This document shows, in pieces, positions 1 to 9,137 of a DNA stretch of 64,000 bases. The translations under genes and the position numbers were made by a program. The DNA is taken from assembly GCA_903839675.1 (NCBI GenBank), contig CAIMDB010000008.1, positions 62,001-126,000 of the forward strand, given 5' to 3'. The stretch is from an uncultured Sphingomonadales bacterium. Its GTDB lineage: Bacteria > Pseudomonadota > Alphaproteobacteria > Sphingomonadales > Sphingomonadaceae. The notes below the pieces were generated by a model, which was not told the origin of the DNA, made no database searches, and worked only from the letters and a program-made list of their open reading frames with translations. Each line of letters starts with the position of its first letter. Within the stretch, counting starts at the first letter, position 1.

Positions 1-62
1 TCGATGCAGACGGCGCGGCCACGGTCAACGTGATGGGCGATCCGCCTGCGGCCTTTGGGTAA
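1..62 (+). CDS. C-terminal tail of an unidentified protein (partial)
   Basis: The first bases read as an open frame from position 3 (DADGAATVNVMGDPPAAFG) to a TAA at 60-62, directly before a GC-rich palindromic repeat that would serve as its terminator. Only 19 residues are visible, which is too few to assign a family. The rest of the gene lies upstream of the window. Confidence 0.45.
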   Translation, partial: DADGAATVNVMGDPPAAFG

Positions 63-66
63 AGAA

Positions 67-168
67 AGGTCCCCCTCCCGCACGCGGGAGGGGTTAGGGG
101 TGGGCCTGCCCAGCGTTAGACAGGCCCATTTCCCACCCCCGTCCCCTCCCGCACGCGGGAGGGGGGAT
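67..168. repeat. GC-rich compound palindromic repeat (REP/BIME-like), probable bidirectional terminator
   Basis: Two copies of the same hairpin, CCCCTCCCGCACGCGGGAGGGG, lie near 72-93 and 143-164 and flank a longer inverted repeat (GGGGTGGGCCTG pairing with CAGGCCCA/CCCACCCC). The element sits between a plus-strand stop (62) and the minus-strand stop of the receptor gene (178), the usual place for REP-like elements and bidirectional terminators. No long T-tract follows. Confidence 0.7.
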
Positions 169-177
169 TCTCTAAGC

Positions 178-2511
178 TTAGAACTTCACGCCGAAGGTTG
201 CGCCATAGGTGCGCGGATCGGGGAAGTAGCCGAGCGTCAGGCCGCCAAAGCCTGCGCCAAAGTCAATGAAGTTGGCCGGCCGGTCTTCCTTGGTCAGGTT
301 GCGGACCCAGAAGGACAGCTCCGTCCGCGCGCCACCAACGTTGAAGTCGGAAATGCGCGCGGCGACGTTCACAATGTCACGCCCCGGAGAACGCGTGTTG
401 CTCGCCACATTCGCCACTGCGCGGTTGCCAGTGAGTGCGAATGGGAAGGTGTAATAGCCTGACACGTGGTTGTAATCGCCGGTCAGGTTGAGCTTACCCC
501 AATCCCCTTGCATCACGCGCCAATCAAAGCCGAGTGCGGCCGTTGCCTTGGGTGTGTGCGGGAAGGCGCGATTGTTCGCCACGTCCACGCCGCCATCGAT
601 GAAGCTCTTATAGTCCGCATCGAGCACCGCGAACGATCCGTTGATCGTGAGGCTGGGGATGGGCCTTGCGACGGCTTCAAATTCCAGACCACGGATGCGT
701 GCGGCAGCCGCATTGAGCACGACTGAGGCGGCGGCGCCCTGTGCGGTGAACACGGACAGCTGAATGTCCTTATGTTCATCCCAGAAACCGGCGACGTTGA
801 AGATCAGCTTGCCATCGGCGAGCTTGGTCTTGAGGCCGAGTTCATAGCTGTCGACCTTTTCAGGGCGATAGGGGTTGCAAAGCTCACTTCCATTGCCGGG
901 GGCCGAGGTGCAGTTGAACGGCTGGCCAATCAGGCCTGCGACATCCGTCTCACCATTGAAGCCGCCGGACTTGTAACCGCGCGCCCAGCGGGCATAGACG
1001 TTGACGTTATCGCTGGCTTCATAGCTGAGCGTGGCCGTTGGGCTGAAGTTGTTGAACTTCGCATCGGGCACACCGCCATAAGGCACATCGAACAGCACCG
1101 TGCGCGGCGTGCCAACGGCAAAGCGGCGGCGGATGTCCTTCACCTCATTGGTGTAGCGCGCGCCCAGTGTCATCTTCAGCGCCTCGGTCAACCGGTAATC
1201 GAGCTGCGCATAAAGCGCCCAAGCTTTGGTGTGCGATCCATAATCCGATTGGAGATCCGCCGCACCCGGCGCACCAACCTGATTGAGGAAGCTGAAGAAG
1301 CGCTGTGGCCCAAGCGTTTCGGCCTTTTCCCGATAGGCGAAGGCACCGACCACATAGTTCAGGCGATTGTCCATCGCGTCGCCCGTCAGCTGGAGCTCCT
1401 GGCTGTAGGCATGGAAGCTCGTGTCACGCTGCGTGTTCGCGATGTCGAGCGGAGAACCGTCAAGGTCCGCCGCATCCTGCCAGCGCAGATTGCGGTAAGA
1501 GCTGATCGACTTGAGCGTCGAGGCCCCCATGTCGAGCGCGAGGGTCAGGCTGTGGCCATAGGTGCGCGTCTTTTCATAGAGCGGATTGGCGTCGACGCTG
1601 GCCGTGCTCTGGCGGTTCGGATTGGCATAGAGGCCGAGCGGCGCGATGGCCGCGAGGATTGCCGGATCCGTGAACAGGCTGTTCGGCAACACACTCACCA
1701 GCTGCGAGAAATCGGTCCGCTGGTTGTAGCGGCTATAATCAAACTGATAGTCCGCCGTGAAATTGCCTTCCGGCTTCAGCCGCAGCTGGATCATGCCCGA
1801 CTTGCCATTCAGATTGCCCAGATCGGACACCGAGTTCGGCCGTGCGAGGAACGCCTGTGGGAACGGGTTTGGCCCGACCTTCACAAAACCGTCGCGCTTC
1901 TGGATCTGGCCGGAGACCTTCATGGACAGTGCGCCCATGGCCGGCAGATTCAGGATCGCCTTGCCCTTCCAATAATCATAATTGCCATAGCTGATTTCAG
2001 CCGAGCCACCCGCTTCGCCTGTTGGCTTCTTGGTGACGAGGTTGACAGCACCGGCCAGCGCGTTGCGGCCATAGAGCGTGCCCTGCGGCCCGCGCAGCAC
2101 TTCCACACGCTCAAGATCCGCCACGTCAAAGATCGAGCCCTGCGCCTTGGCAATGTAAACGCCATCAAGGTAGAGGCCGACCGCCGGTTCCCAAGTGACA
2201 GCAGGGTTGATCGTAACCGAACCACGAATGGCGATCTGCGAGATCGTCTTGTTCGACGGCGCACGCTCAATCTTCACGTTCGGCGCGATCGAGCCGAGGC
2301 GGTCAATCGAGCTGATGTCGCGCGCTTCCAGATATTCGCTGCTGACCGCCGAAATGGCGAGCGGAACATCCTGGACGTTTTCCGCACGCTTTTGCGCGGT
2401 CACGACGATGTCACCAATGCCGTCTGAGTCCTGCGCTGCCGTCTCCTGCGCGATGGCGGGCATGGCCAAGGCCGTGCTGGCGAGTAGAGTTGCTAAACGA
2501 AGAGCCTTCAT
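178..2511 (-). CDS. TonB-dependent outer-membrane receptor
   Basis: This is a 777-residue outer-membrane receptor that would import a bulky substrate using TonB energy. It has a signal peptide (MKALRLATLLASTALAMPAIAQ), a TonB box (DIVVTAQKR), a plug domain (VLRGPQGTLYGRNALAGAVN), and a beta-barrel ending in the aromatic C-terminus VKF. The ORF track begins 53 codons upstream, but the ATG at 2511 is preceded by AGGGAGG and starts the signal peptide, so it is preferred. The divergent intergenic region holds two GCGTA-type operator candidates. It is one of three receptors in the catabolic island. The substrate cannot be read from sequence; a steroid-like compound is inferred from the neighbours. 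Confidence 0.95.
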   Translation of the reverse strand: MKALRLATLLASTALAMPAIAQETAAQDSDGIGDIVVTAQKRAENVQDVPLAISAVSSEYLEARDISSIDRLGSIAPNVKIERAPSNKTISQIAIRGSVTINPAVTWEPAVGLYLDGVYIAKAQGSIFDVADLERVEVLRGPQGTLYGRNALAGAVNLVTKKPTGEAGGSAEISYGNYDYWKGKAILNLPAMGALSMKVSGQIQKRDGFVKVGPNPFPQAFLARPNSVSDLGNLNGKSGMIQLRLKPEGNFTADYQFDYSRYNQRTDFSQLVSVLPNSLFTDPAILAAIAPLGLYANPNRQSTASVDANPLYEKTRTYGHSLTLALDMGASTLKSISSYRNLRWQDAADLDGSPLDIANTQRDTSFHAYSQELQLTGDAMDNRLNYVVGAFAYREKAETLGPQRFFSFLNQVGAPGAADLQSDYGSHTKAWALYAQLDYRLTEALKMTLGARYTNEVKDIRRRFAVGTPRTVLFDVPYGGVPDAKFNNFSPTATLSYEASDNVNVYARWARGYKSGGFNGETDVAGLIGQPFNCTSAPGNGSELCNPYRPEKVDSYELGLKTKLADGKLIFNVAGFWDEHKDIQLSVFTAQGAAASVVLNAAAARIRGLEFEAVARPIPSLTINGSFAVLDADYKSFIDGGVDVANNRAFPHTPKATAALGFDWRVMQGDWGKLNLTGDYNHVSGYYTFPFALTGNRAVANVASNTRSPGRDIVNVAARISDFNVGGARTELSFWVRNLTKEDRPANFIDFGAGFGGLTLGYFPDPRTYGATFGVKF

Positions 2512-2555
2512 ATCGACCTCCCTATAAGTTTCACATTTGCAAACGATTGGCATAT

Positions 2556-2584
2556 GCGTATTTATTCCGCGCAATATGCTACGT
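2556..2584. promoter_or_regulatory. Weak GCGTA-type operator half-site pair in receptor promoter
   Basis: GCGTAT (2556-2561) and CTACGT (2579-2584) resemble the half-sites of the shared operator but are 17 rather than 16 nt apart. The pair lies 45 bp upstream of the receptor start at 2511. It may be a degenerate second site next to 2619-2646. Confidence 0.35.
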
Positions 2585-2618
2585 ATATCGACGCTACACA
2601 ACAAAAATTGCATTGATA

Positions 2619-2646
2619 GCGTAACCGAAAAGCCACGTAACTGCGC
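2619..2646. promoter_or_regulatory. Shared operator, GCGTAA-N16-(c)T(g)CGC
   Basis: The left half-site GCGTAA at 2619-2624 is followed after exactly 16 nt by CTGCGC (4 of 6 match to TTACGC). It lies in the divergent region between the receptor (start 2511, minus) and the NTF2-like gene (start 2747, plus). The spacing equals that of the other copies in the window. Confidence 0.5.
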
Positions 2647-2746
2647 ATCAAGAGGGCAAATCGCTCTCACTGACCCAAGGTGCTAGGGTCCAATTTCTGG
2701 CCAAGGCTGTGGCCGCGCAATGACGCCCGATAGGAGACAAGCCGGA

Positions 2747-3385
2747 ATGACCTCTCTTGAAGCCCGCATCGACCGGCTGGAATCGCTCGATGCGATCCGC
2801 CAGCTGCCGGCCAAATATGCGCTCGCGCTCGACATGCGCGATATGGACGCGATGGTCTCGCTCTTCCACGCCGATGTCCGCGTCGGCAAGGACGCCTCGG
2901 GGCGCGCGGCCCTGCGGGCTTATATGGACCGCACCCTGCGCTCCCCCTTCATGGGCACGTCGCACCATATCGGCGGGCATGTGATTGAATTTGACGACGC
3001 AGACCACGCGCACGGCGTCGTCTATTCCAAGAATGAGCATGAAACGCCGGTCGAAGGCGGGGCGGATGAATGGGTCATCATGCAGATGATGTATGTCGAC
3101 GACTATGTGCGGCAGGATGGGCGCTGGCATTTCGCCCGCCGCCTGCCACTCTATTGGTATGCGACCGACCTCAACAAGCCGCCCGTCGGCCCCAACAAGA
3201 TGCGCTGGCCGGGCACAGACTGGGTGGAAGGGAACTTCCACAAGCTGTTCCCCAGCTATGCCGAATATTGGTCCCGCGAGGGTGACCATGGCGGCCCCGT
3301 CGCCGAACCTGCCCCGCTGGAGGGCTTCCTCAACGCCATGCGCCGGGGGGCGGCGGCTCCCAAGGTGAAGGTGCGGGCGGACTGA
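2747..3385 (+). CDS. NTF2/SnoaL-like protein
   Basis: This 212-residue protein has a SnoaL-like (NTF2 fold) domain. The N-terminal helix carries the Tyr-x4-Asp pair (KYALALD, Y24/D29) that many dehydratases of this fold use, and a His lies in TSHHIGGH. The ATG at 2747 follows AGGAGA by 9 nt and is preferred over the ORF-track start at 2720. It overlaps the next gene by one base (TGATG), so the two are translationally coupled. Bile-acid dehydratases (BaiE, Hsh2) belong to this fold, but here the Asp of the second BaiE motif is not evident, so a dehydratase or isomerase role is only a suggestion. Confidence 0.8.
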   Translation: MTSLEARIDRLESLDAIRQLPAKYALALDMRDMDAMVSLFHADVRVGKDASGRAALRAYMDRTLRSPFMGTSHHIGGHVIEFDDADHAHGVVYSKNEHETPVEGGADEWVIMQMMYVDDYVRQDGRWHFARRLPLYWYATDLNKPPVGPNKMRWPGTDWVEGNFHKLFPSYAEYWSREGDHGGPVAEPAPLEGFLNAMRRGAAAPKVKVRAD

Positions 3386-4953
3386 TGCGCAAAACGAGCA
3401 TCGGGCTCCTGATAGCGGCAGCCATCGGGGCAGCCGGCGTCGGCCTTTGGACAAATGCCAATCGTGAAATCGCAGAACCACGGCCGATCGACGGTGCAAC
3501 CCTAGCGCAAATCAGTTGGACGAAGGACTTCACACCGGCGCCCATTGCCGGCAGCTTCAACACAAATCCCTATCTCGCAGCCGGTGCAAATGGCACCATG
3601 CATGGCGACGGAGGACAATCCGACACGCATCCAGCCGCGGGACCTTTTGGCGCCAACCTTGAGGTCCGCAGCCGCCGCGCAGGCAACGGGCTTCCCCGCC
3701 AATGCTCCACCTTTGTGTATCGGTCGGATGGCAAGCCTGTGGTGATGTGCGGCGGTCTGACAGGATTTCGCATGGTGCTTCTCGACCCGAAAACATTGGA
3801 AGCCCTTGCCCATTTTGATTTGCCGATCCGGCCAAGTTCCTTTGAAGCCTTGGTAAAGCGCGACATGGGCATCATGATGGGCGACAGTTCCGGCGGGGCC
3901 TATATGTTCCTCGACAATAAGGACCGTCTGGTCTTCGCGAATAGCGAGTGGGTTGTTCAGCGACTGGACGCGACACAGACAGACGGAAAATGGGCGTTCA
4001 AGGTCGACAAGGAATGGGACCTTAAGCCCTATGTGCCGACCCACTGCCTCAGCTGGAATAACTGGTTCCCTAAAGGGGAATGCGACAAGATAACAACGGT
4101 GATGCCCGACCACCAAGGTCGCTATTGGTGGACAACGCGCAACGGGCGGCTTGGCACGCTCGACCCGAACACGGGCAAAGTTGCCGTCATCAAACTGAAG
4201 AATGAGGAAATTCAAAACGCCCTCGCCATGGACAGTCGCGCTGTCTACGTGCTGTCGGACCATGCGCAATATGCTTTCACAGCAGATGCAGCTGGCCGCC
4301 CGATGCAATTATGGCGCGCTGCCTATGATCGGGGGACAGCGCGCAAGATCGGATCGATAAACCAAGGCAGTGGCACAACCCCTACCCTGTTGGGCAATCA
4401 ATGGATCACCTTTGCCGACAACGCCGATAGTCGCATCAACATCGTCGTCCTGAAGCGTGGAGATGGCAGCCGCGTCTGCACCGTTCCGGTCTTTTCTGAA
4501 ACGGCCAGTGCCACAGACAACAGCATGATTGGCTGGGGCAAGTCTATCATTCTTGAAAACAATGCCGGTTTCAAAAGCGCGCATGAACAGACCGACTGGG
4601 GGGCAATTGCGGGCGGCGTCGTCCGTGTTGATGTCCGGGCAGATGAAAGCGGATGTGACACAGTCTGGACCTCACCGCTCAAAGTACCCTCCGTGGTCCC
4701 CAAATTATCGGCGGCCAGCGGGATTGCCTATTTCTACAGCTTTGATCTTGTGAAGGATGCTGATGGCCATCCAACGCAGCAATGGTCCATCGTTGGCCTC
4801 GATTTCAAAACCGGGAAGCAGGTCGTCAAAATCCCAACCGGCATTGGCAGGCAGTTTGATAACAATTGGGCATCCATGTCCATCGCCCCGAACGGAGACT
4901 TTTATGCGGGGATGCTGGGAGGACTGGTGCAGGTTCGCTCCGCTCAGAAGTAG
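3385..4953 (+). CDS. Exported protein of unknown function, beta-propeller-like
   Basis: A 522-residue protein with an N-terminal signal or anchor (MRKTSIGLLIAAAIGAAGVGLW). The mature part contains repeated strand-rich blocks such as GRYWWTTRNGRLGTLDPNTGK, which suggest a periplasmic beta-propeller. No catalytic motif could be identified. It overlaps the NTF2-like gene upstream by one base. Its 3' end overlaps the convergent SDR gene by 10 bp. A role in handling the island's substrate in the periplasm is inferred from position only. Confidence 0.75.
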   Translation: MRKTSIGLLIAAAIGAAGVGLWTNANREIAEPRPIDGATLAQISWTKDFTPAPIAGSFNTNPYLAAGANGTMHGDGGQSDTHPAAGPFGANLEVRSRRAGNGLPRQCSTFVYRSDGKPVVMCGGLTGFRMVLLDPKTLEALAHFDLPIRPSSFEALVKRDMGIMMGDSSGGAYMFLDNKDRLVFANSEWVVQRLDATQTDGKWAFKVDKEWDLKPYVPTHCLSWNNWFPKGECDKITTVMPDHQGRYWWTTRNGRLGTLDPNTGKVAVIKLKNEEIQNALAMDSRAVYVLSDHAQYAFTADAAGRPMQLWRAAYDRGTARKIGSINQGSGTTPTLLGNQWITFADNADSRINIVVLKRGDGSRVCTVPVFSETASATDNSMIGWGKSIILENNAGFKSAHEQTDWGAIAGGVVRVDVRADESGCDTVWTSPLKVPSVVPKLSAASGIAYFYSFDLVKDADGHPTQQWSIVGLDFKTGKQVVKIPTGIGRQFDNNWASMSIAPNGDFYAGMLGGLVQVRSAQK

Positions 4954-5753
4954 TAACTCGCCCCGTTGGCGACGAGCACCGATCCGTTGACGAAGCTCGC
5001 ATCGTCGCTCGCCAGATAGGCGACGGCGGCGGCAATCTCACTGGGGTTCGCCATGCGGCCAAGCGGGATGCTGGCCTCCATCGACTTGATCCATTCATCG
5101 GGAATGCCCGCCATGACCGGCGTATTGGTCGGCCCCGGTGCGACAGCGTTGACCCGGATTTTGCGTGGTGCGAGTTCACGCGCCAACTGCCGCGTCAGAC
5201 CGATGATCGCAGCCTTGGACGTCACATAATGCGGGGAACCTTCGCCCGATTGGGCGCTTGTCGAGCTGATGTTGATGATCGACCCGGCATTGCCATCCTC
5301 CGCCAACACACGGGCGAATTCACGGGACACATAGAATGGCCCATTGATGTTGACGGCCATGACGGCGGCCCAGCCGTCATCTTCCATATGGATGAGCTGA
5401 TCGACGATCACGTCGGACTGGCCGGTGGCAGCCAGTTCCTCATTCCTTTTGGCCATGGCGCCGTAAAACTGCTCGGATCCGTCCTTGGCCGCCTGCCCGA
5501 TCCCCGCATTGTTGACCGCAATATCGAGCCTGCCAAATTCGGCCCGCGCGGCGCGGACAGCGGCGATGACAGACGTGGAGTCCGCGACATTGCACGGGAG
5601 CGCGAGGGCGGCCCCGCTGGCCTTGGCTTCATCGACGTTCATATCGAGGGCGGCAACCTTGGCGCCATCGGCCGTCAGGCGCTCCACGATCGCGCGGCCA
5701 ATGCCGCGACCCGCACCTGTGACAATTGCAGCCTTGCCGTCAAAACGACCCAT
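4944..5753 (-). CDS. Short-chain dehydrogenase/reductase (SDR)
   Basis: A 269-residue classical SDR, an NAD(P)-dependent alcohol/ketone oxidoreductase. It has the cofactor motif TGAGRGIG (12-19), NNAG (80-83), and the catalytic Ser, Tyr175 and Lys179 (HYVTSK). The stretch between NNAG and the next helix is about 20 residues longer than usual. It is the last gene of a seven-gene minus-strand operon starting at 11210. Its ATG overlaps the stop of the flavoprotein by one base (TGATG). A hydroxysteroid-dehydrogenase role is inferred from context. Confidence 0.92.
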   Translation of the reverse strand: MGRFDGKAAIVTGAGRGIGRAIVERLTADGAKVAALDMNVDEAKASGAALALPCNVADSTSVIAAVRAARAEFGRLDIAVNNAGIGQAAKDGSEQFYGAMAKRNEELAATGQSDVIVDQLIHMEDDGWAAVMAVNINGPFYVSREFARVLAEDGNAGSIINISSTSAQSGEGSPHYVTSKAAIIGLTRQLARELAPRKIRVNAVAPGPTNTPVMAGIPDEWIKSMEASIPLGRMANPSEIAAAVAYLASDDASFVNGSVLVANGASYYF

Positions 5754-7444
5754 CAGTCATTCGCTCCTGTCATGTGGCGCGCCGCGATATAGCCAAAGGT
5801 CATCGCTGGCCCGATGGTGACACCGGCTCCCGGATAGCTTTCCCCCATCGCCGAAGCCGCATTGTTGCCCACAGCATAGAGCCCGGAGATCGGCTTACCC
5901 TTGGCATCCAGCACGCGGGCCTTGTCATCGGTCAGCAAGCCGCCATTGGTGCCAATGTCACCCGGATAGATCGGCATCGCGTAGAACGGACCCTTGGCAA
6001 GGGGCGCAAGGCACGGGTTCGGGCCGACGCGCGGATCGCCGTACATCTTGTCATACGCCGCTTCCCCACGGTGAAAATCAGGGTCTTCCCCCTTCACCGC
6101 ATTTTCGTTGAAGCGGGAGACGGTGGACGCGAGCGTATCGACCGGCACGCCCATATTGGCGGCCAGTTCTTCAATCGTCCGACCCTTCTTCAAAATGCCA
6201 CGCACTTCGCCACGCTGCATCCAATCAGGCATGATCGGATAGAGCGGGCCGACCGGATAATTGTGCCGGTACTTATGGTCAAAGACGAACCAAGTGGGGT
6301 TCGCATCGCAATGTTCCGCCGCGCGACGGGCCATTTGCTGGCCAACGATGTGATAGGACGCTGCTTCGTTCAGATACCGCTCGCCCTTCTGGTTGACCAT
6401 CATGCAGCCGGGAAGCGCACGTTCAATCGTGCACAGCCGCCCGCGATCCTCGCCAGGAACATAAAAGACAGGAGCGGCCCAGGCGGACTGCATGTTGAGC
6501 GTATCGGCACCAATCGCTGTGCCCGCGCGGATGCTGTCGCCGGTGTTGCCGCCTGTTCCTCCCGAATAAGTGGCATTGCGGTAAAGCGGCGCATTCTCAT
6601 CGCGCATCATCTGGTTCTTGTCGAAACCACCCGCGGCGAGAACAATGCCCTTCTTCGCCCGGACACGCAGGCTCTTGCCCTCATGCCGGACGATAGCGCC
6701 AGTCACCTTGCCCTTCTCTGTGATCAGCTCTTCCAGAGGGCTTTCCAGCCAGAGGGGGACCTTCTTTTCATTGATCGCCAGACGCAGCCCGCCCAGCAAA
6801 GCATTGCCTAGAGTCAGCCGACGGTCTTTGCGCGATTTGAAGCGGAACGGCCAATCGAACCAATAACGGGCAAGGCTCTTGGTTAGATGCCACCACCAGC
6901 CCGGCGCGCGGAACAGGATGATATAGGTTTCATCAAAGTGCCAGTTCAAATAGCCGAACAGGCTAGCGGCTGGCGACGCAAAGCGAAGATTTTCAACATC
7001 TTTACCCAGCTTCCTACCATCAATTGGCAAAGGCATATGGGTGCGATAACCGGTCGGGCTACCGCCGGGATTTTCGGCATGATAATCCGGATAAGGAAAG
7101 GCCTGATAGCTGATTTCAGTATTGTTCGTGACCCAGCGGAGCATGGGTGAGGCATTTTCCACGAACGCCCGGATGTTGGCATCCGGCACATTTTCCTTGG
7201 ACAGGGCGCGAACATATTTGAACGCGTCGTCCACATTGTCTTCAAAGCCTGCGGCGCGCGCCTGATCACTATTGGGGATCCAGATGCCCGCGCCCGAGGT
7301 CGCAGAGGTGCCTCCCCATTGCGCTTCCTTTTCGATCACGAGCACATCGGCATGATTGTCCGCCGCGACGAGCGCAGAGAGCAGCCCACCTGCCCCAGAC
7401 CCCACAACCAGCGTGTCGACTTCCTTGTCCCAAATCTGTGTCAT
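5753..7444 (-). CDS. FAD-dependent 3-ketosteroid dehydrogenase-like flavoprotein (KstD/fumarate-reductase family)
   Basis: A 563-residue flavoprotein of the fumarate reductase/KstD family. The N-terminus has the Rossmann motif VVGSGAGGLLSALVA and the FAD contact EKEAQWGGTSATSGAG. The C-terminus has NAASAMGESYPGAGVTIGP, where Tyr537 and Gly541 match the YPGAG residues (Tyr487/Gly491 in Rhodococcus KstD) that act on the 3-keto group and ring A. The expected reaction is dehydrogenation of a 3-keto steroid or a similar cyclic ketone, but family members differ in substrate. It overlaps the neighbouring SDR genes on both sides (4 bp and 1 bp), which indicates tight co-expression. Confidence 0.88.
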   Translation of the reverse strand: MTQIWDKEVDTLVVGSGAGGLLSALVAADNHADVLVIEKEAQWGGTSATSGAGIWIPNSDQARAAGFEDNVDDAFKYVRALSKENVPDANIRAFVENASPMLRWVTNNTEISYQAFPYPDYHAENPGGSPTGYRTHMPLPIDGRKLGKDVENLRFASPAASLFGYLNWHFDETYIILFRAPGWWWHLTKSLARYWFDWPFRFKSRKDRRLTLGNALLGGLRLAINEKKVPLWLESPLEELITEKGKVTGAIVRHEGKSLRVRAKKGIVLAAGGFDKNQMMRDENAPLYRNATYSGGTGGNTGDSIRAGTAIGADTLNMQSAWAAPVFYVPGEDRGRLCTIERALPGCMMVNQKGERYLNEAASYHIVGQQMARRAAEHCDANPTWFVFDHKYRHNYPVGPLYPIMPDWMQRGEVRGILKKGRTIEELAANMGVPVDTLASTVSRFNENAVKGEDPDFHRGEAAYDKMYGDPRVGPNPCLAPLAKGPFYAMPIYPGDIGTNGGLLTDDKARVLDAKGKPISGLYAVGNNAASAMGESYPGAGVTIGPAMTFGYIAARHMTGAND

Positions 7445-8238
7445 ACGTCATCACCTGTCAGGTAAAATTGTGGCGGCTGGCGCGATGTGATGCGGGCATT
7501 GCGCGCGGCAAACCCATCGTCCAGCGCTTCGGGTTGTGGAATGATCCAATAATCGCCCCGCGCCACCGCATCGAGCACCAATGGCGCAAATTCATCAGGT
7601 GTCAGCCCGTTTTCTTCAAGCATCCCGACCATCGCATCGTGAAAGCCTTTAGACGCGGCGCTGGGCGCTTCGCGGAAAATGTCTGACTTCACGGGGCCCG
7701 GTGCGAGCAGCGACACCTGAACCTTGCTGTTGAGAATCGCCAGTTCCCCCGCGAGCGACTCCGTGAGCGCGACAGTCGCAAATTTGGTCGCCGAATAGGG
7801 TGCCATCAGCGGCGCGGGCAGGAAACCGCCCACCGACGCTGTATTGATGATGCGCGCCGGCCGGTCTGCCGCGAGCAGGCGGGGCACAAAGGCCCTAAGG
7901 CCATTTACTATACCGCCGATATTGACGTCGAGCGATGTCTGCCAAGCCTTGGCGCTGATCTCCCAACTAAAGCCGGTCGAGAGCACGCCTGCATTGTTGA
8001 ACAGCAAACCAACCTGCCCGTGCGCAGCATAAGCCGCCTCCGCCAGCGCCTCGAGCGCGGCGGGGTCCGTCACATCAGTTGGCACGGCTAGTGCTGCGTC
8101 TCCAATAGCGTCCGCAACGGCCTTAAGCTGTGCCGCATCCCGGTCGGCAAGCACGACCTTCATGCCCCGGCGCGCAGCTTCCCGCGCAAGTCCGGCGCCG
8201 ATCCCGCTGGCCGCACCCGTGATGACGGCAACGCTCAT
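7441..8238 (-). CDS. Short-chain dehydrogenase/reductase
   Basis: A 265-residue classical SDR with TGAASGIG (7-14), NNAG (81-84), and the catalytic triad Ser135, Tyr148, Lys152 (PYSATK). The C-terminus is longer than in secondary-metabolite SDRs and ends in a polar tail. Start and stop overlap its neighbours by 4 bp each (ATGA). It belongs to the minus-strand operon with the KstD-like flavoprotein, so oxidation or reduction of a ring hydroxyl or ketone is a reasonable inference. Confidence 0.92.
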   Translation of the reverse strand: MSVAVITGAASGIGAGLAREAARRGMKVVLADRDAAQLKAVADAIGDAALAVPTDVTDPAALEALAEAAYAAHGQVGLLFNNAGVLSTGFSWEISAKAWQTSLDVNIGGIVNGLRAFVPRLLAADRPARIINTASVGGFLPAPLMAPYSATKFATVALTESLAGELAILNSKVQVSLLAPGPVKSDIFREAPSAASKGFHDAMVGMLEENGLTPDEFAPLVLDAVARGDYWIIPQPEALDDGFAARNARITSRQPPQFYLTGDDV

Positions 8239-9137
8239 GTGCGGAACTGCGCCGCCACGTCGGCCACGGCATTGGCAACATCATGACGCCTATAGCCAAG
8301 CAGCGCGACTTCTGCCGGATCTGGATTGACGCGCACCCAATTGCCGCGCCCCTGCGGGATGGCGATATCGGGAAGGAGCGGATTTTCCTCATCCCGCTCT
8401 TCCACTGTCACGTCAGACCCGACGGCATCGAAGAACAGCTGGAAATATTGGGTGAAGGTCAAATTCTCATCCCCCACCAGATAGGCCTTGCCGCTCTCCC
8501 CCCGCTCCAGCGCACCCTCAATCGCTTCAGAGAGCGACAGGAACGACATGAAGTTTGTGCCGCCTGCCGGACCGAAATGCGGAATGGGGATCTTGCCCTG
8601 CGCCCATTGGACATAGGGGTCAAAGATCATGCTGGGCAGGCCTGGGACGCTGCCGACCATGAAGGGGGCATTGACGCTGATGGCAGCGAAGCCCGGCGCC
8701 GCCTGTGCCCGCGCGCCTTCGCACGCTGCCTTGCGGGACCGGATATAGCCATTGCCTTCAAGAAGCTCGGGGGCCGCCTGATGATAATAGCTGCCCAGCT
8801 GAATGGCGCGCTTCACGCCCGCTGTGCGACAGGCGGCGAAAAAGGCGGGCACAGCTTCATGATTGGCCTTGATCAGGAACTCTGCAAAGTCTGCACCCTG
8901 TGGCACGTGGCGTGGATCATTGCCGGCGGCGAAAACCACCCAGTCAAATCCTGCCAGCTTCTCAGGCGTGTAATCGCCCGCAACATAATCACCCTGCACG
9001 AATGGCATCGCGGCCATCGGCGTTGCCGGATTAGCGGGGTTCCGCCCGCCCACTGAGACGTCATGTCCCTTAGAAGTGAGATGAATGGCGCAATGGCCGC
9101 CTAGCGCGCCTGTGCCGCCGACAACGAGTATCTTCAT
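8235..9137 (-). CDS. NAD(P)-binding epimerase/dehydratase-family protein (extended SDR)
   Basis: A 300-residue extended SDR with the glycine motif VVGGTGALGG at the N-terminus and the second-strand region VSVGGRNP. The usual YxxxK appears altered: the SYYHQAAPELLEGNGYIRSRK region provides a possible Tyr-x3-Lys (YIRSRK has four intervening residues). It may therefore act as an NAD(P)H reductase rather than a sugar epimerase. The family also includes 3beta-hydroxysteroid dehydrogenase-type enzymes. It sits fourth from the promoter-distal end of the minus-strand operon and overlaps both neighbours by 4 bp. Confidence 0.82.
   Translation of the reverse strand: MKILVVGGTGALGGHCAIHLTSKGHDVSVGGRNPANPATPMAAMPFVQGDYVAGDYTPEKLAGFDWVVFAAGNDPRHVPQGADFAEFLIKANHEAVPAFFAACRTAGVKRAIQLGSYYHQAAPELLEGNGYIRSRKAACEGARAQAAPGFAAISVNAPFMVGSVPGLPSMIFDPYVQWAQGKIPIPHFGPAGGTNFMSFLSLSEAIEGALERGESGKAYLVGDENLTFTQYFQLFFDAVGSDVTVEERDEENPLLPDIAIPQGRGNWVRVNPDPAEVALLGYRRHDVANAVADVAAQFRT

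Noticed and set aside
63-177. GC-rich repeat at the window start as part of a CRISPR or transposon end
   Set aside because: It has only two copies of one hairpin plus a central inverted repeat, no spacers and no neighbouring cas or transposase gene. It fits a REP/BIME-type terminator element.
772-2427. Plus-strand ORF of 551 residues inside the first receptor gene
   Set aside because: It is the antisense shadow of a clear TonB-dependent receptor. The translation is Arg/Ile-rich and low in complexity, with no recognisable domain or SD.
4866-5792. Plus-strand ORF of 308 residues (and 5726-6811, 361 residues)
   Set aside because: Both are antisense to the SDR and KstD-like genes, which have intact motifs and overlapping starts and stops. 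The translations show no domain.
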